Positions 20,301 through 23,730 of a stretch of 23,730 nt of DNA are shown here, one piece after another. The notes under the pieces are model-generated. The model saw only the letters and a program-made list of their open reading frames with translations. It was not told where the DNA came from and searched no databases. The position numbers were made by a program, and so were the translations under genes. The stretch covers positions 146,018 to 169,747 of the forward strand of contig BEXV01000479.1 in the NCBI GenBank assembly GCA_003118195.1, given 5' to 3'. This DNA is from Hemicentrotus pulcherrimus (taxonomy: Eukaryota; Echinodermata; Echinoidea; Camarodonta; Strongylocentrotidae). Numbering within the stretch: the first letter of the stretch is position 1; every line of letters begins with the position of its first letter.

Positions 20301-23300
20301 GTTGGCTTTACAGTGACTGGGATTAAGAGTTTGGTTATCAAAAGGGACTTTGTTAGATTGATTAAAAAAAAACACACCTTGATTGTATCCTGTGATTTAG
20401 ATAGTTAGCAAAATGTAGTAGCACGAAAAAAAAAACATGTCTGGAATCAAATTTATTAATTAAAAGTCCCTTTTTTACATATCTGAATGGAATTTTATCA
20501 CTCTAGCTAACATAAAGTCTGATCGAGATGATGATTTTCACCATTTATGCAGATTTCATTCAAGATGCATGTTTTTGTGACACTACATTTCGATAACGGG
20601 CTACCAGGTACCTTATATGCTTATTGCACAGCTTAGTTAATTTCAGTTTTTAGCATTTGTTAATATGCAGCACACAAAACCTTTGCATATTATTTTAGGG
20701 GAAAAATATTAATGTCCCTTTGCTATATTATAATTATCAAAGCAAACAAAATAACAAGTTACCTTTCTGGCCAATGTGATTAAGAGACTGCAATGAGTCT
20801 AAGCAAGTAGACAAAATTTGATCAAGCAATCATTAACAAGAACAACAAGCAAGCAACACATTAAAAAGAAAATCAAATATCAAAAATTATTATAGAAAAG
20901 GGGACAGCCCATCTGTTAACAATTATCTGTTGGTACCTGAAGTGACGAATGCGAAATACAAAACAACAGGAACACGCAACAAAAACAAACAAATAAACAA
21001 ACAAACTGTAAAACTATTCGAATTGTTCACATTTCAGCTAATAAAAATGTGAGGCATACAGTCATAAATTGCTAATTACATAATTTGTAATTTAATGTAA
21101 TGTCAGAGAAATGGAATATCATTAAATTCATCGAACTAATACGTAAGAAATAAATGGATTTGGATATTCAAGATTTTAAACATTAGCTAGAAGATGGATT
21201 ACTAATCCATTTCTTTGAAAGGGCGATATAATTATTTCAGTGGTTCTAAACTTGCTTGTACTAAGGACAATTTTCCAACATTCTTTCACTAGTCATACTT
21301 CTCTATGCAAAAAAAAAGTGAATTCTTAAAGTATCATCTAAGAGAAATGATGATATTATACCACTCAACTTCAAGTAACGATGGTTTCATCAACATGTTA
21401 GACAATTTCTTCTAATCCATGTCATGCACAAGTATAGCAAATAAGCTGCACAGTTCGGTAACTGCCCAATCTTGATTAGATACAAATATGAATTGCAATG
21501 TTCATCAGTCAAGCATCTTATAAATTGAAAACTAGATTTAAAAACAAATCCACTTGAGTTAGAATCACATTTTTTTAAAAAATTTAAAAAAAAATAATTT
21601 ACCTTTGGATGATATGGACATCCTCTTCTTCTGAGCAGCAGCCGGGGGAGCCGGCTTGACCGCTGGAGATTTGGTCTTAGAAACGTCAGTCGGAGTAGCT
21701 GGGATTTTAATGACTGTTGGGACAGTGCTTCCTGTGTTTATAATAATAATAATGTAAAACAAAACAGTGAACGAAGGTTACACAAATACCGCCACCATCA
21801 TCACCATCACCATCACCGCCACTGCCACCACCATCAACATCACTATCATCATCACCATCACCATCACCATCACCACCACCACCACCACCACCACCACCAC
21901 CACCACCACCACCACCACCGACAACAACTCCATGTACATGTTTATTCCTATTATGCATATATGGCTAAAGTATCCATGATGCTCCAAGCATCTACAAAAA
22001 TTTATTACCAAAGCATTAGCAAAGCTATGCAAAGGCACTGAATGGCACTGAACGCATTTAAGTAATAACTCTACCTTTTTCGCTGGACATATCTTCTCCA
22101 TTTTTCGATCCATCAACCTCCCCAAGGGCGGACTGCTGGTCGTCCCCCTCCCCTGGGGGAGTGGGTTCATCCTCCTCCTCCTCATCAATGACAGTGCCTG
22201 GGGCAGCAGCTGCAGAGGCTGCCACCTTACACTCTCTCTGCTTGGCGGCAGCATGAGCCATGTTGAGACGTCGCGCCTCCATGAAGGCGTACTCTGCCTG
22301 GATGTCGCAGTCGATGCCATCGTAGTAAAGACCTAAGTGCGGGATAGGATCAAGGAATAGATTTAAAAATCGGGGGCCCTGAATAATAATTTGCAACCCA
22401 TATGCTATAAAAATAAATTCAACTACCTAAAAATACCCATGTTAGTGCCGTAGGCAACAAGTCTCTAACATGATTTGCTTGGCCTAAAAAATAGATGCTT
22501 TTCCTATTATTATATCAAGAAAGATACCTGTATATCCAAATTAATTAGGTCAATTTTTATGTGCCTTGCTTATTGCTTTATAACTTTATTATGATACAGA
22601 GGACTGAACTTGTAAATAAACTTGTGAGATAATATCCTGTTAAAAAACAAAACAACAACAAGAGGGGGAATCACATTTTATACACAAGATTAATTTCCCT
22701 TGATACGCTATGCCCAGTAAGAGTCTGCCAGAGCTAAAGCAACGGTAATAACATCCAAAACAAATGGAAATCACAAAGGGAACGTGATGTAACAATGAGA
22801 TTGGTGCCATATAAAGAATAAAATGGAATGATACATAATTATTACCACTATTACATTTTATCATCATTTTATCATCATTAACACTATTACAAGAACAAGA
22901 TAAGACAGAAAGTGTATTCTACTAATGCAGTTAAACCAGAGACTGGGTCTGAGATAACATTGAACAAGGGGAAATGTTACACCTCAGACCATCCTCCTTT
23001 TTAAAACCTGATTCTGGACAAAAGCTTAAAGGGTTAGTTGAGTTTGGGTATAGAGGGCACTACAACGAAAACAGAAAATGGTAAGATATTGAAAAAACTT
23101 AGTGTCAAATTTGAAAGAGCATACAATTTAAATGACAAAATCATCTTTGGTTGATTAAATATTGGTTCAGAGATGACCCAGTGTCAAGTTTAGATTTTTT
23201 TTTGAAGAACACAGTCCTGTGTGTTTACTCACCTAGCATGGTCCAAGCCAAGATATTAGAGGGATCAACACAGGTAGCAGCCTCAAAGAAGGTCTCTGCT

Positions 23301-23401
23301 GCTTCGTTGCCTTCCTCCATAGCACACACCACCCCGTAGAGCAGCAGGCCATGGAGGTGCTGCTGGTTGATGGAGACGGTCTCCTTGAAGCACTCCTCAG
23401 C
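14083..23401 (-). CDS. CFAP70: CFAP70 (TTC18)-like protein, C-terminal TPR part (eight exons)
   Basis: In transcript order the exons are 23401-23233, 22332-22075, 21731-21603, 18187-17976, 17379-17227, 16310-16149, 15388-15299 and 14313-14083. They join in consistent phases at GT..AG introns to give 467 residues ending in TGA. The protein is a set of TPR helix pairs split by a long acidic then basic disordered linker (exons 2 to 4 of the window). Diagnostic stretches are [69 protein letters not shown] and the end VGFGNPQF. These resemble vertebrate CFAP70 closely, from memory. CFAP70 is an axonemal protein linked to outer dynein arm function and sperm motility. The N-terminal half lies outside the window to the right. 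Confidence 0.9.
14345..14626 (+). mobile_element. LINE-like 3' tail fragment
   Basis: A T-rich stretch without coding capacity, with two tandem gttatgtttttc units. It ends in ggaaataaattgaattgaat and further ATTGA units. A 3' UTR ending in AATAAA plus a short simple repeat is typical of CR1/L2-like elements, and the ending resembles the LINE tail at 3170-3208 (agaaataaaataaaac). No reverse transcriptase remains. It lies antisense in a CFAP70 intron. Confidence 0.45.
14882..15051. mobile_element. 170-bp palindromic foldback element (MITE-like)
   Basis: The outer 49-50 bp arms (14882-14931 and 15003-15051) are complementary apart from one mismatch and one indel: both read acaaataatacacatcattt inward. 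Pairing continues less perfectly through aacagtc and the pocket cccgaggcgatagccgaggg to a centre near 14966. No coding sequence is present. The arrangement is that of a foldback transposon or MITE. Target site duplications are unclear because the flanks are AT-rich. Direct tttgttttataa repeats follow on the right side. Confidence 0.8.
15052..15190. repeat. Repeat-derived flank of the foldback element
   Basis: Two tttgttttataa units, an echo of the arm (gattttactaatga compared with aattttactaatgc), and a small hairpin aggcaaaataaatgcct near 15140. It then runs through cacgtgtacgctctcaacca. It probably belongs to the same or a nested element. The function and boundaries are unknown. Confidence 0.4.
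15299..15388 (-). CDS. CFAP70: CFAP70 exon g: TPR helix
   Basis: 90 bp, phase 0, acceptor ttaatcaacag and donor gtaagt. It reads [18 protein letters not shown], then [12 protein letters not shown]. The C-x-x-S-P-S-C-x-x-W-L-G-x-G-I-A-C pattern is near identical to vertebrate CFAP70. It is too short to be visible as a long ORF. Confidence 0.92.
15389..15897. other. CFAP70 intron, left part
   Basis: AT-rich intron sequence before the 29-bp repeat. The + strand open frame at 15520-15735 has no splice or family support and is antisense to the gene. Nothing else is recognised. Confidence 0.5.
15898..16013. repeat. 29-bp minisatellite, four copies
   Basis: Four head-to-tail copies start at 15898, 15927, 15956 and 15985. 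Each begins gaaggcatactcgatcttat and ends in an AATTAAAAA-like run. Copies 1 and 4 are identical. Copies 2 and 3 differ by one base each. It sits in a CFAP70 intron. The near-identity points to recent expansion. There are no spacers, so it is not a CRISPR array. Confidence 0.93.
16149..16310 (-). CDS. CFAP70: CFAP70 exon f: TPR repeat
   Basis: 162 bp, phase 0 at both ends, acceptor ttgtttcag and donor gtaatg. It contains a textbook TPR: W at position 5, LG at 8-9, Y at 13, G at 16, EEA at 19-21, then [27 protein letters not shown] begins the next repeat. It is the best conserved exon of the set compared with CFAP70 homologues. Confidence 0.93.
16311..17226. other. CFAP70 intron
   Basis: A 916-bp intron with A-runs near 16946 and 17078. 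The + strand frame at 16645-16848 is unsupported. I see no repeat family or RNA gene. Confidence 0.5.
17227..17379 (-). CDS. CFAP70: CFAP70 exon e: TPR repeat
   Basis: 153 bp, phase 0 at both ends, acceptor gttgctag and donor gtaagg. It reads [11 protein letters not shown], a GGP turn, then [20 protein letters not shown] and [12 protein letters not shown], one TPR with the usual A-L-A-R-L and N-Q-A-L positions. The GGP turn between helices is a CFAP70 feature that I recall from vertebrate homologues. Confidence 0.9.
17380..17975. other. CFAP70 intron with an 18-bp perfect palindrome
   Basis: A 596-bp AT-rich intron. aatgatattaatatcatt at 17636-17653 is its own reverse complement, which is easily produced by chance in AT-rich DNA. 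Nothing else is recognised. Confidence 0.5.
17976..18187 (-). CDS. CFAP70: CFAP70 exon d: linker end and first helix of next TPR block
   Basis: 212 bp, 70 codons after the split glycine. The first 50 residues are linker ([20 protein letters not shown], then EGEEEG). Then [20 protein letters not shown] starts the second TPR block. The matching position in vertebrate CFAP70 also has a T-I-F-M-x-A helix. Acceptor tctcttag, donor gtaggag. The + strand open frames over the same interval are its shadows. Confidence 0.88.
18188..21602. other. Large CFAP70 intron
   Basis: A 3.4-kb intron, the largest in the visible part of the gene. Apart from the G-rich tract at 19324-19415 and an AAAC/AAAT simple repeat at 20981-21006 (possibly a retroelement tail), I see no element, exon or RNA gene. 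It separates the linker exons c and d. Confidence 0.55.
19324..19415 (+). repeat. G-rich purine tract with quadruplex potential
   Basis: Dense G runs on + (gggggaggggggagagggtg, then GGA units, then three GGGGG runs separated by single A). It contains many sets of four runs of three or more G at one-base spacing, so a G-quadruplex is likely on the + strand. That strand is the template for CFAP70 transcription. Confidence 0.8.
21603..21731 (-). CDS. CFAP70: CFAP70 exon c: Lys/Pro/Ala-rich linker
   Basis: 129 bp, split-glycine phase at both ends, acceptor aaacacag and donor gtaaat. It encodes a basic low-complexity linker with [20 protein letters not shown] and KKRMSISSK. It contains SP and basic-Ser sites of the kind kinases use, but no domain. 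It is identified as an exon by phase fit with both neighbours rather than by conservation. Confidence 0.8.
21789..21919. repeat. CAT/CAC trinucleotide microsatellite
   Basis: Interrupted CACCAT and CATCAC units shade into about 19 pure CAC repeats at the right end. It fills over a third of the 343-bp CFAP70 intron 21732-22074. The poly-Thr, poly-Val and poly-Gly open frames through it are artefacts of the repeat. Confidence 0.93.
22075..22332 (-). CDS. CFAP70: CFAP70 exon b: TPR helix then acidic linker
   Basis: 258 bp (85 codons plus split glycines). It begins [20 protein letters not shown], a TPR helix pair, then becomes alanine-rich (AASAAAA) and strongly acidic ([16 protein letters not shown]), which is disordered in character. 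The acceptor is cgcacttag and the donor is gtagag. The open frame that runs on to 21778 on this strand is read-through into the intron microsatellite and is not part of the protein. Confidence 0.88.
22333..23232. other. CFAP70 intron without recognised features
   Basis: A 900-bp AT-rich intron between exons a and b. The short open frames at 22640-22867 (-) and 23151-23339 (+) lack support; the second is partly antisense to exon a. Confidence 0.5.
23233..23401 (-). CDS. CFAP70: CFAP70 exon a: TPR repeats
   Basis: 169 bp, starting in phase 0 after tgtccag and ending one base into a glycine codon before gtgagt. It reads [15 protein letters not shown] (second helix of one TPR), then [15 protein letters not shown] to [10 protein letters not shown] as a complete TPR, then ILAWTML opening the next. 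This is the first exon of the gene visible in the window. Confidence 0.9.
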
Positions 23402-23730
23402 CTGGACAATGATAGAGAATAGGAGAGATTTAAGTTTTATATAATGGTGGTAGCTTGGTCCGTTGGTCCCCCATGATCCTCTTTTTCTTATGTTAATTGA
23501 GAGCTGAGTTGATGAGCTGACTACCTGTCAGTGACCATGCTGGGTGGTATAATCGCCCTTGCCAAACTAGTACAGACGGGCTTTAAAGGGATCCGGTAAC
23601 TTTGTCTCAGATTCTGAAACAAAATTCTGGATTTAGCTCATGATGCAATGATAATTATAAACCTTTAGGTCAGTCAGGGACCCCATGACTTTTACAAGCC
23701 GATCACCTGTCTGGTTATCAAGATATTTAT
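23402..23730. other. CFAP70 intron, right edge of window
   Basis: Intron sequence upstream of exon a in transcript order. I see no further exon before the window ends, so the N-terminal half of the gene lies to the right. Confidence 0.55.

Noticed and set aside
21707..22320. Open frames with poly-Val, poly-Gly or poly-Thr runs
   Set aside because: They read through the CAT/CAC microsatellite in a CFAP70 intron. The 180-codon frame is exon b in the wrong frame joined to intron.

Overview
This is eukaryotic nuclear DNA: AT-rich, with short coding exons bounded by GT..AG introns, long introns and many dispersed repeats. The two recognisable genes (a PX-domain kinesin and a ciliary TPR protein) and the repeat content (tRNA-derived SINE, LINE ends, foldback element, minisatellites) suggest a marine invertebrate. 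An echinoderm such as a sea urchin is my best guess. The taxon is an inference and not proven here.

Layout. Positions 1-3880 hold the last five coding exons that I can recognise of a KIF16B-like kinesin on the + strand: a short linker exon, then the C-terminal PX domain, ending in the family-typical tail at 3878-3880. Positions 14083-23401 hold the last eight coding exons of a CFAP70 (TTC18)-like protein on the - strand. These encode 467 residues of its TPR region, and the gene continues past the right edge. The genes are convergent, with about 10 kb between their stop codons.

Between the genes lie the probable 3' UTRs, three weak candidate orphan exons on the + strand (5487-5585, 5873-5992, 8019-8144), a CT-rich minisatellite with higher-order structure (8852-9063), and a degenerate family of related units (about 9160-11760). 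Two of those units are a clear 489-bp tandem duplication. At least five members share an aligned CACCCC box and an ATTTGCAT octamer.

Repeats inside the genes include a tRNA-derived SINE in a KIF16B intron with a second copy at 9393-9612, a 5'-truncated LINE at 2398-3208, a LINE-like 3' tail at 14345-14626, and a 170-bp near-perfect palindromic foldback element at 14882-15051. A 29-bp x 4 minisatellite lies at 15898-16013, a G-rich tract at 19324-19415 and a CAC/CAT tract at 21789-21919. The end of the CFAP70 terminal exon, stop codon included, has been partly duplicated into its own 3' flank at 13887-13992.

The genes do not form one pathway. KIF16B-type kinesins carry PI3P-positive early endosomes towards microtubule plus ends, whereas CFAP70 is an axonemal protein. 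I see no prokaryotic operon, CRISPR array or complete autonomous transposon. The least ordinary items are the octamer array, the duplicated stop region and the candidate orphan exons.
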